Positions 1 through 7,482 of a DNA stretch of 49,413 nt are shown here, piece after piece; the first letter of the stretch is position 1, and every line of letters begins with the position of its first letter. The notes under the pieces were generated by a model that was not told the origin of the DNA, made no database searches, and was given only the letters and a program-made list of their open reading frames with translations. Made by a program: the position numbers and the translations under genes. Source of the stretch: CAYVHB01 sp964450865 (lineage in GTDB: Bacteria; Bacillota; Clostridia; Saccharofermentanales; UBA5734); contig CAYVHB010000023.1 in assembly GCA_964450865.1 (NCBI GenBank), positions 1 to 49,413 on the forward strand. The letters run 5' to 3'.

Positions 1-17
1 TCGGCATTTTTCCAACT

Positions 18-51
18 AAAAGGAGCTGCTCTGCTGAACAGCTCCTTTTTT
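18..51. terminator. Intrinsic terminator-like hairpin downstream of rplL
   Basis: An 11-bp perfect stem (18-28 with 39-49) encloses a 10-base loop. Read on the plus strand it is followed by a run of T. On the minus strand the T run lies mostly inside the stem, so termination there is probably partial. It sits where rpoB would normally follow rplL, a place where partial termination is known in other bacteria. The role here is inferred. Confidence 0.6.
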
Positions 52-170
52 ATCATTTCGCTTATTGTCAGGGGAATGCCAGTCAGTCTGGCAACATTTC
101 GCGATGCTTGATGACCATCCTGTTCTCTGGCAGGATTACACGAGTTGCCTGACAAGTCCCGCGCCTGATC

Positions 171-554
171 TTACTTGACTTCGACTTCAGCGCCGGCGTC
201 CTTAAGCTTCTTGGAAATCGTCTCGGCATCTTCCTTGCTGATGTTTTCCTTGATTGGTTTCGGTGCAGTGTCAACGAGATCCTTGGCTTCTTTAAGGCCC
301 AGGCCAGTCAGCTCGCGGACCGCCTTGATAACGTTGATTTTGTTGGCACCGAAGCTCTTGAGGATAACGGTGAATTCGGTCTGCTCTTCAACCGGAGCAG
401 CAGCGGCAGCAGCACCGGCAGCCGGGGCAGCAACAGCAACAGCAGCAGCAGATACACCAAATTCGGTCTCGAGGGCCTTAACCAGTTCAGCCAGTTCAAC
501 AACAGTCAGTTTCTTTACATCATCAATAAATTTGGTAATTTTTTCGCTAGCCAT
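171..554 (-). CDS. rplL: 50S ribosomal protein L7/L12
   Basis: This is the multicopy stalk protein of the large ribosomal subunit, which recruits translation factor GTPases. The 127-residue product has the N-terminal dimerisation helix (MASEKITKFIDDVKKLTV), an Ala/Pro-rich hinge at about residues 38-58, and the C-terminal factor-binding domain containing LKSFGANKINVIKAVRE and GLGLKEAKDLVD. The chosen ATG has GGAGGT seven bases upstream; an in-frame ATG five codons earlier would overlap that site. It lies downstream of rplJ in the usual order. Length and motifs are typical of the family. Confidence 0.98.
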   Translation of the reverse strand: MASEKITKFIDDVKKLTVVELAELVKALETEFGVSAAAVAVAAPAAGAAAAAAPVEEQTEFTVILKSFGANKINVIKAVRELTGLGLKEAKDLVDTAPKPIKENISKEDAETISKKLKDAGAEVEVK

Positions 555-583
555 GTCATTAACCTCCATTCATTCTATCGGCT

Positions 584-598
584 TATCGTCAGACGATA
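584..598. other. Small hairpin between rplJ and rplL
   Basis: A perfect 7-bp inverted repeat (TATCGTC and GACGATA) is separated by one base in the 139-base spacer between rplJ and rplL. A one-base loop is too tight, so the real hairpin would be shorter. It could be a processing or stability element that favours L7/L12 over L10, but this is inference and nothing else in the spacer is recognisable. Confidence 0.3.
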
Positions 599-693
599 GA
601 ATTGTCTGATATTTATTATTTGGGTCTGATCGCGGTTTGATCGAATATGAGCCGATTGGAATCAGTCATTGGCCAACAGGACGCCAGATGCAC

Positions 694-1242
694 TTACTCG
701 GCGGCTACGGTCGCAGCAGCCAGGTCGGCCACATTGCTGACGCCGGCAGATTCGCACTTTTCCTTCACGGCATTGAGAATCATCGCCAGGCCGGAAATCG
801 GAGCCATCAGGCTGAATACAACCTGACCATACAGGACTTCAATGGACGGAATGGCAGCCAGGCTCTGGACCTGGTCAACGTCAATCATCTTGCCATCAAG
901 CACGCCGCCCTTGATATTGAATTTGTCGAACTTGTCGGCATATTCCTTGACAATTTTGGCGGTGGCGGTGACGTCATTTTTGCTGTAGGCAACGGCAATC
1001 GGACCTTTGAGAATCTCTTCAAGTCCTTCAACACCCATGTCCTTCAGAGCGCGCAGCGACTGCGTGTTCTTGATAACCTGGTACTTGACGCCGGCTTTGC
1101 GCATGGCCGCACGCATGGCCGTATCTTGAGCTACGGTCAGGCCGCGATATTCAGCGAAAACGATCGACTGGGCTTGTTTGAACTCGGCAGTCAGATTCGA
1201 GACGATCTTCACCTTCTGTTCGAGAATTTTTTTGCTGGGCAT
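694..1242 (-). CDS. rplJ: 50S ribosomal protein L10
   Basis: L10 anchors the L7/L12 dimers to the ribosome and, in complex with L7/L12, represses its own mRNA at the L10 leader. The 182-residue product shows the family core, including AEYRGLTV, KNTQSLRALKD and KGPIAVAYSKND, followed by the C-terminal helix that binds L12. The ATG at 1242 is preceded by AAGGAGGTG at good spacing. A GTG three codons earlier lies inside that ribosome site and was rejected. It is transcribed with rplL from the promoter at about 1500 through an attenuator just upstream of the start. Confidence 0.97.
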   Translation of the reverse strand: MPSKKILEQKVKIVSNLTAEFKQAQSIVFAEYRGLTVAQDTAMRAAMRKAGVKYQVIKNTQSLRALKDMGVEGLEEILKGPIAVAYSKNDVTATAKIVKEYADKFDKFNIKGGVLDGKMIDVDQVQSLAAIPSIEVLYGQVVFSLMAPISGLAMILNAVKEKCESAGVSNVADLAAATVAAE

Positions 1243-1265
1243 GTTAAGCACCTCCTTTTTCAGTA

Positions 1266-1487
1266 TAAAAAACCCCTCGCGCCAGCCAGACGGGAGGGGT
1301 GTGCATAAACAATCATTTGAACAAAGATGCCATGCCAGTCTGCCGGGGCAGGTAGGCCTGGTGCGGACATCAGGCGTCAGCGGGGCTTTGGACTCTGACG
1401 GGCGGGTGTCGCGGTGTTCAAGTGGTCTGTTGATGCGACCTCGGCAGGATAAATTTTAAATCGGCTGATTCCTGCTGTCTTTGGCGC
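1266..1487 (-). ncRNA. L10 leader: autoregulatory 5' UTR of rplJL
   Basis: The roughly 245-base stretch between the rplJL promoter and rplJ begins, on the minus strand, with TTATCCTGCCGAGGT (about 1438-1452). I recall this as a conserved segment of the Firmicutes L10 leader. It then folds into several GC-rich helices, with CTACCTGCCCCGGCAG in the centre, and ends in the terminator at 1267-1300. In the known system L10(L12)4 binds the leader and favours termination. This accounts for the whole 300-base gap between rplA and rplJ. Confidence 0.75.
1267..1300 (-). terminator. Attenuator of the L10 leader
   Basis: On the minus strand ACCCCTC (from 1300-1294) pairs with GAGGGGT (1278-1272) around a 15-base loop and is followed by six T. 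The hairpin ends only about 25 bases before the rplJ start and overlaps nothing else. It is a standard intrinsic terminator placed as an attenuator. Confidence 0.8.
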
Positions 1488-1494
1488 ACTGGTT

Positions 1495-1523
1495 ATTGTA
1501 ATGGCTTTCAGGGCAACTGTCAA
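1495..1523 (-). promoter_or_regulatory. Sigma-A-type promoter for rplJ-rplL
   Basis: On the minus strand TTGACA (1523-1518) is followed after 17 bases by TACAAT (1500-1495). This near-consensus promoter lies right after the rplA stop codon and predicts a start site near 1487, at the beginning of the L10 leader. Confidence 0.8.
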
Positions 1524-1542
1524 CCACTAATCCGGAACTGGC

Positions 1543-2235
1543 TCAGGAGATCTTGGTTGTATTGATCTTGATGCCAGGGCCCATCGTCGAGGCCAGGGTC
1601 ACACTCTTGAGATACTGGCCCTTGGCGGCGGCCGGCTTGGCCTTGACAATGGCATCCATCAGGGTCTTGTAATTCTCACGCAGCTTGTCAGAGCCAAAAG
1701 AAACCTTGCCGATCGGGCAGTGGATAATATTGGTCTTGTCGAGACGGTATTCGATCTTGCCGGCCTTGATTTCCGCGATCGCCTTGGTGACATCCATGGT
1801 GACAGTACCGGATTTCGGGTTCGGCATCAGGCCCTTGGGACCGAGAATCTTGCCCAGGCGGCCAACGATACCCATCATGTCCGGGGTCGCAACAACGACG
1901 TCATAATCAAACCAGTTCTCGGAGGTAATCTTGGCGATCATATCCTCCGCACCGACAAAGTCGGCACCGGCTGCCCTGGCTTCATCAGCCTTGGGACCCT
2001 TGGCAAAGACCAGAACGCGCTTCGTGCGGCCGGTGCCATGGGGCAGGACGACGGCACCACGAACCTGCTGGTCCGCATGACGCGAATCGACGCCGAGACG
2101 GATATGCATCTCTACCGTCTCATCAAACTTGGCTCCGGCGGTCTTCTGCACCAGTTCAATCGCTTCTGACGGATCATACGTAGTGGAACGATCGACTAAC
2201 TTGATAAGGCTTTTATATTTCTTGCCTCGCTTCAT
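1543..2235 (-). CDS. rplA: 50S ribosomal protein L1
   Basis: L1 forms the mobile stalk at the ribosomal E site and in many bacteria represses the L11-L1 mRNA. The 230-residue protein begins MKRGKKYKSLIKLVDRS and contains the typical segments GRTKRVLVFAKG, GRLGKILGPKGLMPNPKSG and RLDKTNIIHCPIGKVSF. The ATG is preceded by AAAGGAG. It follows rplK after 19 bases, so the two are translated from one message. Length is typical. Confidence 0.98.
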   Translation of the reverse strand: MKRGKKYKSLIKLVDRSTTYDPSEAIELVQKTAGAKFDETVEMHIRLGVDSRHADQQVRGAVVLPHGTGRTKRVLVFAKGPKADEARAAGADFVGAEDMIAKITSENWFDYDVVVATPDMMGIVGRLGKILGPKGLMPNPKSGTVTMDVTKAIAEIKAGKIEYRLDKTNIIHCPIGKVSFGSDKLRENYKTLMDAIVKAKPAAAKGQYLKSVTLASTMGPGIKINTTKIS

Positions 2236-2254
2236 TTCAAATCACTCCTTTACC

Positions 2255-2683
2255 TTAACCGTCAATGACGACGATGCCCATGCTGCGAGCTGTACCGGCG
2301 ACCATGCGGGCGCAGGACTCCAGGTCGGAAGCATTGGTGTCGACGATCTTGAGCTGGGCAATCTTCATGACTTCGGACTTGGTGATCTTGGCGACCTTGT
2401 CCTTGTTCGGCTTGCCCGATCCACTTTCAATGTTGCAGGCTTTCTTGAGCAGCACAGGTACCGGCGGAGTCTTGGTAATGAAAGTGAACGAGCGATCCGC
2501 AAAGATCGTGATGATGACCGGAATGATCAGGCCAACATCGCTTTTTGTTCTTTCATTAAACTCTTTGACGAACATGGCGATGTTGACGCCATGCTGGCCC
2601 AGAGATGGTCCAACCGGTGGTGCTGGCGTTGCTTTACCTGCGGGAATCTGTAATTTTACATACGCGGTAATTTTTTTAGCCAT
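2255..2683 (-). CDS. rplK: 50S ribosomal protein L11
   Basis: L11 is part of the GTPase-associated centre. The 142-residue product carries the N-terminal proline-rich motif (KLQIPAGKATPAPPVGP, then LGQHGVNIAMFVKEFN) and the C-terminal rRNA-binding domain with GTARSMGI near the end. The ATG of MAKKITAYV is used because GGGAGGT lies at correct spacing upstream. A TTG six codons earlier sits in the ribosome site itself. It is encoded between nusG and rplA as in most bacteria. Confidence 0.98.
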   Translation of the reverse strand: MAKKITAYVKLQIPAGKATPAPPVGPSLGQHGVNIAMFVKEFNERTKSDVGLIIPVIITIFADRSFTFITKTPPVPVLLKKACNIESGSGKPNKDKVAKITKSEVMKIAQLKIVDTNASDLESCARMVAGTARSMGIVVIDG

Positions 2684-2708
2684 AATGCAGCCACCTCCCA
2701 AAAATTTA

Positions 2709-2733
2709 TGTCCGGCGTTCTGCGCCGGACATC
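2709..2733 (-). promoter_or_regulatory. Strong hairpin in the nusG-rplK spacer
   Basis: A perfect 10-bp stem (2709-2718 with 2724-2733) has a 5-base loop. On the minus strand it is followed by AAATTTTTG and then directly by the rplK ribosome site. It may be a weak terminator/attenuator or part of an L1 binding site for translational feedback. The sequence alone does not decide. Confidence 0.5.
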
Positions 2734-2766
2734 TTATATAAACACCAGGCGGTGTTCATAAGCGTG

Positions 2767-3312
2767 TCAGAGCCGCTTGATCTGGGTCAGCTCAAGCTCG
2801 ACCGGCGTAACCCGGCCAAACATCGATACCAGCACGCGGACTTTTTTCTTTTCCAGATTGATATCCTCAACGGTGCCAATGAATGTCTCCAGCGGTCCAT
2901 TGATAACCTTGACCGAATCGCCCACACCATAGTCAACGACAGGGCCCCAGCCGGACTCGAGGCCCATCATGGCCAGTTCTTCATCAGTCAGCGGGGTCGG
3001 CTTGGTACTGGTCGGACCGACAAAGCCGGTGACGCCGCGGGTGTTGCGGACAATATACCAGATGTCGTCAGTCAGGACCATTTTAACCAGGACATAGCCC
3101 GGGTATATCTTGCGCTGGGTGACCTTGCGCTTGCCGTCCTTGATTTCGATCTGCTCTTCCATCGGGACTGATACTTCCTGGATATAATCCTGAATCCCCC
3201 GATTCTCAACGAGCTGTTCGAGCGTGACTTTGACCTTGTTCTCATAGCCTGAGTAAGTATGTACCACATACCACTTGGCTTCTTTGGCTTCAGGATTGGC
3301 ATGGTCAGCCAT
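2767..3312 (-). CDS. nusG: Transcription termination/antitermination protein NusG
   Basis: NusG is the housekeeping processivity factor that binds the RNA polymerase clamp. The 181-residue protein has an N-terminal NGN domain (KWYVVHTYSGYENKVK, later YPGYVLVKMVLTDDIWY and VRNTRGVTGFVG) and a C-terminal KOW domain (GDSVKVINGPLETFIG to IKRL). GGAG precedes the ATG. It lies between secE and rplK, the conserved position. A second, divergent NusG-family gene at 25.6 kb is a separate paralogue. Confidence 0.97.
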   Translation of the reverse strand: MADHANPEAKEAKWYVVHTYSGYENKVKVTLEQLVENRGIQDYIQEVSVPMEEQIEIKDGKRKVTQRKIYPGYVLVKMVLTDDIWYIVRNTRGVTGFVGPTSTKPTPLTDEELAMMGLESGWGPVVDYGVGDSVKVINGPLETFIGTVEDINLEKKKVRVLVSMFGRVTPVELELTQIKRL

Positions 3313-3327
3313 TCACTCAGGCTCCTT

Positions 3328-3717
3328 TCATGGATAACGGGCCGGATCCGGNNNNNNNNNNNNNNNNNNNNNNNNNNNNNNNNNNNNNNNNNNNNNNNNN
3401 NNNNNNNNNNNNNNNNNNNNNNNNNNNNNNNNNNNNNNNNNNNNNNNNNNNCCATTCAAAAGCAAAGCCAGGGCCTGATCGATAACGAAAAGGATGATGG
3501 CGGTCAGCAGGCAAATGGCCAGAACGGTAAGGGTCGTCTGCTGCAGCTTTTTGCGGTCGGGCCAGATCACGCGCTTGAGTTCCGCTTTCAGGCTGACGAA
3601 AAAAGCCTTGAACCGCTTGATCGTATCCTGCGAGAAAGCTTTCAGATCAAATTTCCGGGATTTGCGCCCATTGCCGGTCTTGTCAGATCGCGTTGCGGGT
3701 GTCTTGTTCTCTGCCAT
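3328..3717 (-). CDS. secE: Preprotein translocase subunit SecE (interrupted by assembly gap)
   Basis: SecE is the small essential membrane subunit of the SecYEG channel. The visible part begins MAENKTPATRSDKTG, has a basic N-terminal region, then the family motif FFVSLKAELKRVIWPDRKKL and a transmembrane segment (LTVLAICLLTAIILFVIDQA). AAGGA precedes the ATG. Compared with other SecE proteins, only about five to ten residues should remain after ALALLLN, where the N run begins. The true stop is therefore probably inside the gap, and the stop at 3328 is only the first one met in the nominal frame. Confidence 0.85.
   Translation of the reverse strand: MAENKTPATRSDKTGNGRKSRKFDLKAFSQDTIKRFKAFFVSLKAELKRVIWPDRKKLQQTTLTVLAICLLTAIILFVIDQALALLLNXXXXXXXXXXXXXXXXXXXXXXXXXXXXXXXXXXPDPARYP
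3352..3451. other. Assembly gap (100 N) at the 3' end of secE
   Basis: Exactly 100 N. Unlike the gaps at 4.7 and 7.3 kb, the flanks share no 55-base overlap, so real sequence of unknown length is missing here. It probably includes the secE stop codon. Confidence 0.95.
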
Positions 3718-3750
3718 GTTCAGCACATCCTTACCTGCATCAAGCCGTGA

Positions 3751-3915
3751 TTACTTGGTTTCCTTGTGATTGGTGTGTTTACGGCAGAATCTGCAGTACT
3801 TCTTCATTTCCAGGCGGTCCGGGTCGTTCTTCTTGTTCTTCATGGTGTTGTAATTGCGCTGCTTGCAATCCATGCAAGCCAAAGTAATCTTATCGCGTGC
3901 GCCAGCTTTTGCCAT
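3751..3915 (-). CDS. rpmG: 50S ribosomal protein L33
   Basis: This small, zinc-ribbon ribosomal protein of 54 residues has two CxxC pairs (CMDC and CRFC) and ends in KHTNHKETK. Both cysteine pairs are intact, so this is the zinc-binding form. The ATG of MAKAGARDK is preceded by GGAGG. It is the first gene of the rpmG-secE-nusG-rplK-rplA message, with its promoter nested in the terminator of the his operon. Confidence 0.96.
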   Translation of the reverse strand: MAKAGARDKITLACMDCKQRNYNTMKNKKNDPDRLEMKKYCRFCRKHTNHKETK

Positions 3916-3967
3916 TGTATTGTACCTCCGCATCGTTCAATCATGATCTGCAAATGAGTCTTTCCAT

Positions 3968-4024
3968 AAAAAAAAGACCCCTTTGTGGACAAGCAAACGA
4001 ATTCTAGCACACAGAGGGATCTTT
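3968..4024 (-). terminator. Terminator of the his operon, with the rpmG promoter inside it
   Basis: On the minus strand AAGATCCCTCTGTG (from about 4023 down to 4010) pairs, with one mismatch and one G-U pair, with CACAAAGGGGTCTT (3987-3974). The stem encloses a 22-base loop and is followed by eight T. It lies directly after hisE. A transcript starting at the nested promoter would carry only the 3' arm and could not form the hairpin. Confidence 0.85.
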
Positions 4025-4029
4025 GTCAA
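4001..4029 (-). promoter_or_regulatory. Promoter for rpmG-secE-nusG-rplK-rplA
   Basis: TTGACA (4029-4024) and TAGAAT (4006-4001) on the minus strand are spaced by exactly 17 bases, and a TG one base before the -10 gives an extended -10. The spacer contains the 5' arm of the his terminator. The predicted start near 3994 gives a leader of about 80 bases before rpmG. Confidence 0.8.
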
Positions 4030-4042
4030 ACAGAATTGACGA

Positions 4043-4330
4043 TCAGCGCCGCTTGCGCAGCTCATCATGAATCTGATCCAGGGTTATGCCCTGCGCCACC
4101 ATCAGGACGCTGAGGTGATACAGCAGGTCGGCCACTTCAAAAGTTACTTCACTGGTGTTGTTGTTCTTGGCGGCGATGATGACTTCTGCCGCCTCTTCGC
4201 CGATTTTCTTGCAGATTTTATCGACGCCTTTGCTAAACAGATAGTTGGTATAGGATCCTTCTTTGGGATTGGCCTTGCGATCCTCAATAACCGCGTAGAG
4301 TTCATCCATGATTGAACCGATCTGACTCAT
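4043..4330 (-). CDS. hisE: Phosphoribosyl-ATP pyrophosphatase
   Basis: HisE hydrolyses phosphoribosyl-ATP to phosphoribosyl-AMP, the second step of histidine synthesis. The 95-residue all-alpha protein shows the MazG-like HisE pattern: NYLFSKGVDKICKKIGEEAAEVIIAAKN with the metal-binding E residues, then EVADLLYHLSVLM. The ATG follows GGAGGATATCAGGTA. It is the last gene of the his operon, 56 bases after hisI. In many Firmicutes HisE is fused to HisI; here it is separate and HisI is joined to HisF instead. Confidence 0.96.
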   Translation of the reverse strand: MSQIGSIMDELYAVIEDRKANPKEGSYTNYLFSKGVDKICKKIGEEAAEVIIAAKNNNTSEVTFEVADLLYHLSVLMVAQGITLDQIHDELRKRR

Positions 4331-4386
4331 TACCTGATATCCTCCTGATAAAAATATGCCATAGGCCTGTCACTGATTATAAATGA

Positions 4387-5822
4387 TCAGAGCTGGGCCA
4401 GATTCCGGTAAAAACAACTGTGACTGCCGGTATGGCAGGCCGGTCCGATCTGCAGCACATCCACCAGCAAGGTGTCGGCATCACAATCAATCCAGACCTG
4501 GCGCACCTGCTGGAAATGACCGGATGTTTCCCCTTTCAGCCACTGCTTCTGGCGGCTGCGGCTGTAGTAATGCATCAGGCCGGTCTGCAGCGTGTGCCGG
4601 AATGCAATCTCATTCATATAAGCCAGCATCAGGATAGCCTGGCTGGCTTGCTCACGTACAATGACCGGCACCAGGCCGGCTTCATCTTTTTTCATCTTNN
4701 NNNNNNNNNNNNNNNNNNNNNNNNNNNNNNNNNNNNNNNNNNNNNNNNNNNNNNNNNNNNNNNNNNNNNNNNNNNNNNNNNNNNNNNNNNNNNNNNNNTG
4801 GCTTGCTCACGTACAATGACCGGCACCAGGCCGGCTTCATCTTTTTTCATCTTAGCCCACGCTGTATCACCTGCAGGAGTTAAGCGGCCAGCTTCGGCCA
4901 GCCGGGCTAGTCCGGCATCAGTTGCCAGCGTAAATGCCGGGCCAGACAAGGCCGATGAGGCTGACTGGGCTGACTGCAAAGAATGGACTGATACCCCTGG
5001 CAGGGCGGTTGACAGGGAACCGGTTGACAGCCAGGACTCCGCTGGACCGCCCAGCTGGCTGACAACGGGACGGACGGCAATGCCCCGCAGGGCGAGGTAA
5101 CGCTTGAGATTGGGGATTGCTATTTCGCCAAAATGGAACAGGCTGGCAGCCAGCACGGCATCAGCACCACCCTGGACCAGTCCGTCATAGAAATCACCGA
5201 GCTGGCCGGCCCCGCCGGAAGCGATCACCGGAATGGAGACGCGGTCGGCAATGGCCCGGGTAATTGCCAGGTCATAGCCACTCCTGGTCCCGTCCTTATC
5301 CATGCTGGTCAGCAGGATCTCACCGGCTCCCAGGGCTTCGACCTGGGTGGCCCATTCGAGGGCATCCAGGCCCGTGTAGCGCGTACCGCCGGCAATCATG
5401 ACTTCAAAGCGGCCCGCCTGATTGCGGCGGACATCAATGGCGACTACAATGCACTGACTGCCAAAACGCGCCGCTGCTTCACGGACCAGTTCCGGATCCT
5501 GGACAGCCGCGGAATTGAGTGATACCTTGTCGGCACCGGCCTGCAAGATCTGGCGGATATCTTCGAGCGTGCGGATTCCGCCGCCAACGGTAAAAGGGAT
5601 GAAGACCTGTTCAGCGACCTGGCGCACGACATGGAGCATAATGCCGCGCTCTTCGAGCGTAGCCGAGATATCCAGGAAAACCAGCTCGTCAGCTCCGGAT
5701 TCGTTGTAGGCCCTGGCGATTTCGACCGGGTCGCCGGCATCACGGATATTGATGAAATTGATACCTTTGACGACGCGGCCCGCGCGAACATCGAGGCAGG
5801 GTATGATTCGTTTGGCCAGCAT
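4387..5822 (-). CDS. hisF-hisI: Fused imidazole glycerol phosphate synthase cyclase (HisF) and phosphoribosyl-AMP cyclohydrolase (HisI)
   Basis: Collapsing the duplicated 55 bases and the 100 N (155 bases in all) leaves 1281 bases, one open frame of 426 residues. Residues 1-252 are HisF: MLAKRIIPCLDVRAGRVVKG with the catalytic Asp 11, a second Asp at 130 (VVAID), and the phosphate loops TVGGGIR and ASGGAG. Residues about 253-325 are a Ser/Ala/Pro-rich linker. Residues about 326-426 are HisI with SRSR, KGETSG, DCDADTLL, CHTG and SCFY, the Mg and Zn ligands. The HisI part has no ribosome site of its own. HisF makes IGP and AICAR with ammonia from HisH; HisI opens the adenine ring of PR-AMP. The HisF start at 5822 is preceded by a modest site, and an ATG five codons earlier is possible. 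Confidence 0.85.
4644..4853. other. False assembly gap: identical 55-base ends around 100 N
   Basis: Bases 4644-4698 are identical to 4799-4853, and 4699-4798 are N. This is what results when two contigs that overlap by one assembly k-mer are scaffolded with a fixed 100-N spacer instead of being merged. The true locus most likely has a single copy. Confidence 0.93.
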
Positions 5823-5844
5823 AGTAGCCTGGCTCACCATCCTT

Positions 5845-6606
5845 TCAGGGTTGTGGCCAGCATTGGGCCAGGCTGATTGTGCCTTCATAGATGGCTTTGC
5901 CGACGATGACACCAGCTGCTCCGGTCTGGCGGACCGCTTCAACATCCGGCCAGGAGCCTATCCCGCCGGAGGCGATCACTTCCAGCCCGGTCTGGACAAC
6001 CAGTTCGTGAATGATGTCCGTGGCGGTGCCAACCATCATGCCGTCACGGGCAATATCGGTAAAAATGATGACTCTGGCGCCGAGGTCACGCATCTGGCCG
6101 GCAAAGTCCAGCGCTGAAAGACCGCTGCCCTGTGTCCAGCCGTTGACGCTGACTTCACCATTACGGGCATCGATGCCGATGGCCAGACGGTCAGGATATA
6201 GCCGGAGAGCCTGCTCCGTGAACGGCCGGTCACGCACGGCGGCGGTGCCGAGAATAGCCCGGTCAATCTGCCAGGTCTCCAGCAGGGTGCGCAGATGCGC
6301 CAGGTTGCGGATACCGCCGCCCGTCTGCACCCGCAGGCCAGTTTCCTGCCGGATCCGGGCAATAAGTTCAGCGTGAACCGGTACACCAGTGCGGGCGGCT
6401 TCAAGATCAACCACATGAATCCAGGTCGCGCCGGCTTTCCGGAAATCGCGGGCCATGGCCACCGGATCTTCATGGTAAACGGTAACCTGGCTATAATCAC
6501 CCTGACGCAGGCGGACGCAGCGGCCATCCAGCAAGTCGATGGCCGGATAGATAATCAGGGGTGGACTGGCCAGTTGGCCGGCCGGGGATGTCGAATGCTG
6601 ATTCAA
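5845..6606 (-). CDS. hisA: 1-(5-phosphoribosyl)-5-[(5-phosphoribosylamino)methylideneamino]imidazole-4-carboxamide isomerase
   Basis: HisA is the TIM-barrel Amadori isomerase acting before HisHF. It has YPAIDLLDGRCVRLRQGDY with the first catalytic Asp, TGGGIRN, LAIGIDARNG with the second Asp, and ASGGIGS plus GVIVGKAIYEG at the phosphate site. I chose a TTG start because AAGGAG lies seven bases upstream, giving 253 residues. An ATG 23 codons earlier would place this strong site inside the gene. It lies 22 bases before hisF and shows an N-terminal extension of about 15 residues. Confidence 0.93.
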   Translation of the reverse strand: MNQHSTSPAGQLASPPLIIYPAIDLLDGRCVRLRQGDYSQVTVYHEDPVAMARDFRKAGATWIHVVDLEAARTGVPVHAELIARIRQETGLRVQTGGGIRNLAHLRTLLETWQIDRAILGTAAVRDRPFTEQALRLYPDRLAIGIDARNGEVSVNGWTQGSGLSALDFAGQMRDLGARVIIFTDIARDGMMVGTATDIIHELVVQTGLEVIASGGIGSWPDVEAVRQTGAAGVIVGKAIYEGTISLAQCWPQP

Positions 6607-6724
6607 GGTTTCGCTCCTTCTTGTTGAGTCCTTTGCCGGCGGTATCAGCCGGCTGGCTTTCAGGCTGGCTGGCAAGCCAGGAAGCGCCTGAGCCTTCCCT
6701 CAGCTGTGCCTGACCTGACAGGGA

Positions 6725-7482
6725 TCAGTCGGTTTCACTGGCGGTCAGCCAGCTGTACAGGAGCTGCAGGCCGATGGCCCCGCTTTTTTCCGGATGGAAC
6801 TGGGTCAGCAGGATGTTTTCCTTCTGCACGGCTGCCGCAAAAGGCTGGCCATGAAAGGAACAGGCGGCGGTCAGGGCCGGATCCTGCGGATCACAAAAAT
6901 ATGAATGGACAAAGTAGAAATGGCCACCCTCCGGCAAGATGGCAAGGCGACTGTCCTGCAGCTGATTCCAGCCCATATGCGGAATTTTCAGGCCAGGCCG
7001 GGGCGTGAAGCGGCGAACCGTGCCAGAAAGGATGCCTAGACCCCGGGCGTCACCTTCCTCGCTCCGTTCGAACATCAGCTGCATACCCAGACAAATGCCC
7101 AGAAACGGCCGGCCGGTCTGCAGGTAGGAAGCAATCGCCTGGTCGAGGCCCCGGCTTTGCAGCTGTTGCAAAGCATAGCCCATCGCCCCGACACCGGGGA
7201 GAATGACGCGATCAGCCTGCAGCAGCTGGTCCGGATCGCTGGTAATGAGGGCGGACTNNNNNNNNNNNNNNNNNNNNNNNNNNNNNNNNNNNNNNNNNNN
7301 NNNNNNNNNNNNNNNNNNNNNNNNNNNNNNNNNNNNNNNNNNNNNNNNNNNNNNNNNATGACGCGATCAGCCTGCAGCAGCTGGTCCGGATCGCTGGTAA
7401 TGAGGGCGGACTGGCCAAGATAAGCCAGGGCCTTGGCCACGCTGCCGAGGTTGCCCATCTGATAGTCAATGACGGCAATCAT
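6725..7482 (-). CDS. hisH: Imidazole glycerol phosphate synthase glutaminase subunit HisH
   Basis: HisH releases ammonia from glutamine for HisF. As printed the frame is broken by a false gap. Removing 100 N and one of two identical 55-base copies gives 603 bases and a 200-residue protein. It begins MIAVIDYQMGNLGSVAKAL, continues VILPGVGAMGYAL (oxyanion region), LGICLGMQLMFE with the nucleophile Cys at about 79, and ends with QFHPEKSG carrying the His and Glu of the triad. The ATG overlaps the purC stop as ATGA, implying coupled translation. Confidence 0.93.
7203..7412. other. False assembly gap in hisH: identical 55-base ends around 100 N
   Basis: Bases 7203-7257 equal 7358-7412, with 7258-7357 being N. 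The repeat length, 55, is the same as at 4.7 kb, as expected for an assembler k-mer. Collapsing the repeat restores one intact HisH frame. Confidence 0.93.

Noticed and set aside
4387..4695. hisI as a separate gene starting at MKKDEAG
   Set aside because: No ribosome site precedes that Met, and after removing the false gap the frame is continuous with HisF. The Met is internal to the linker joint.
4644..4853. Real 55-base tandem repeat in the his genes
   Set aside because: The same repeat length occurs at a second, unrelated 100-N gap, and collapsing each restores an intact enzyme. This fits an assembler overlap, not biology.
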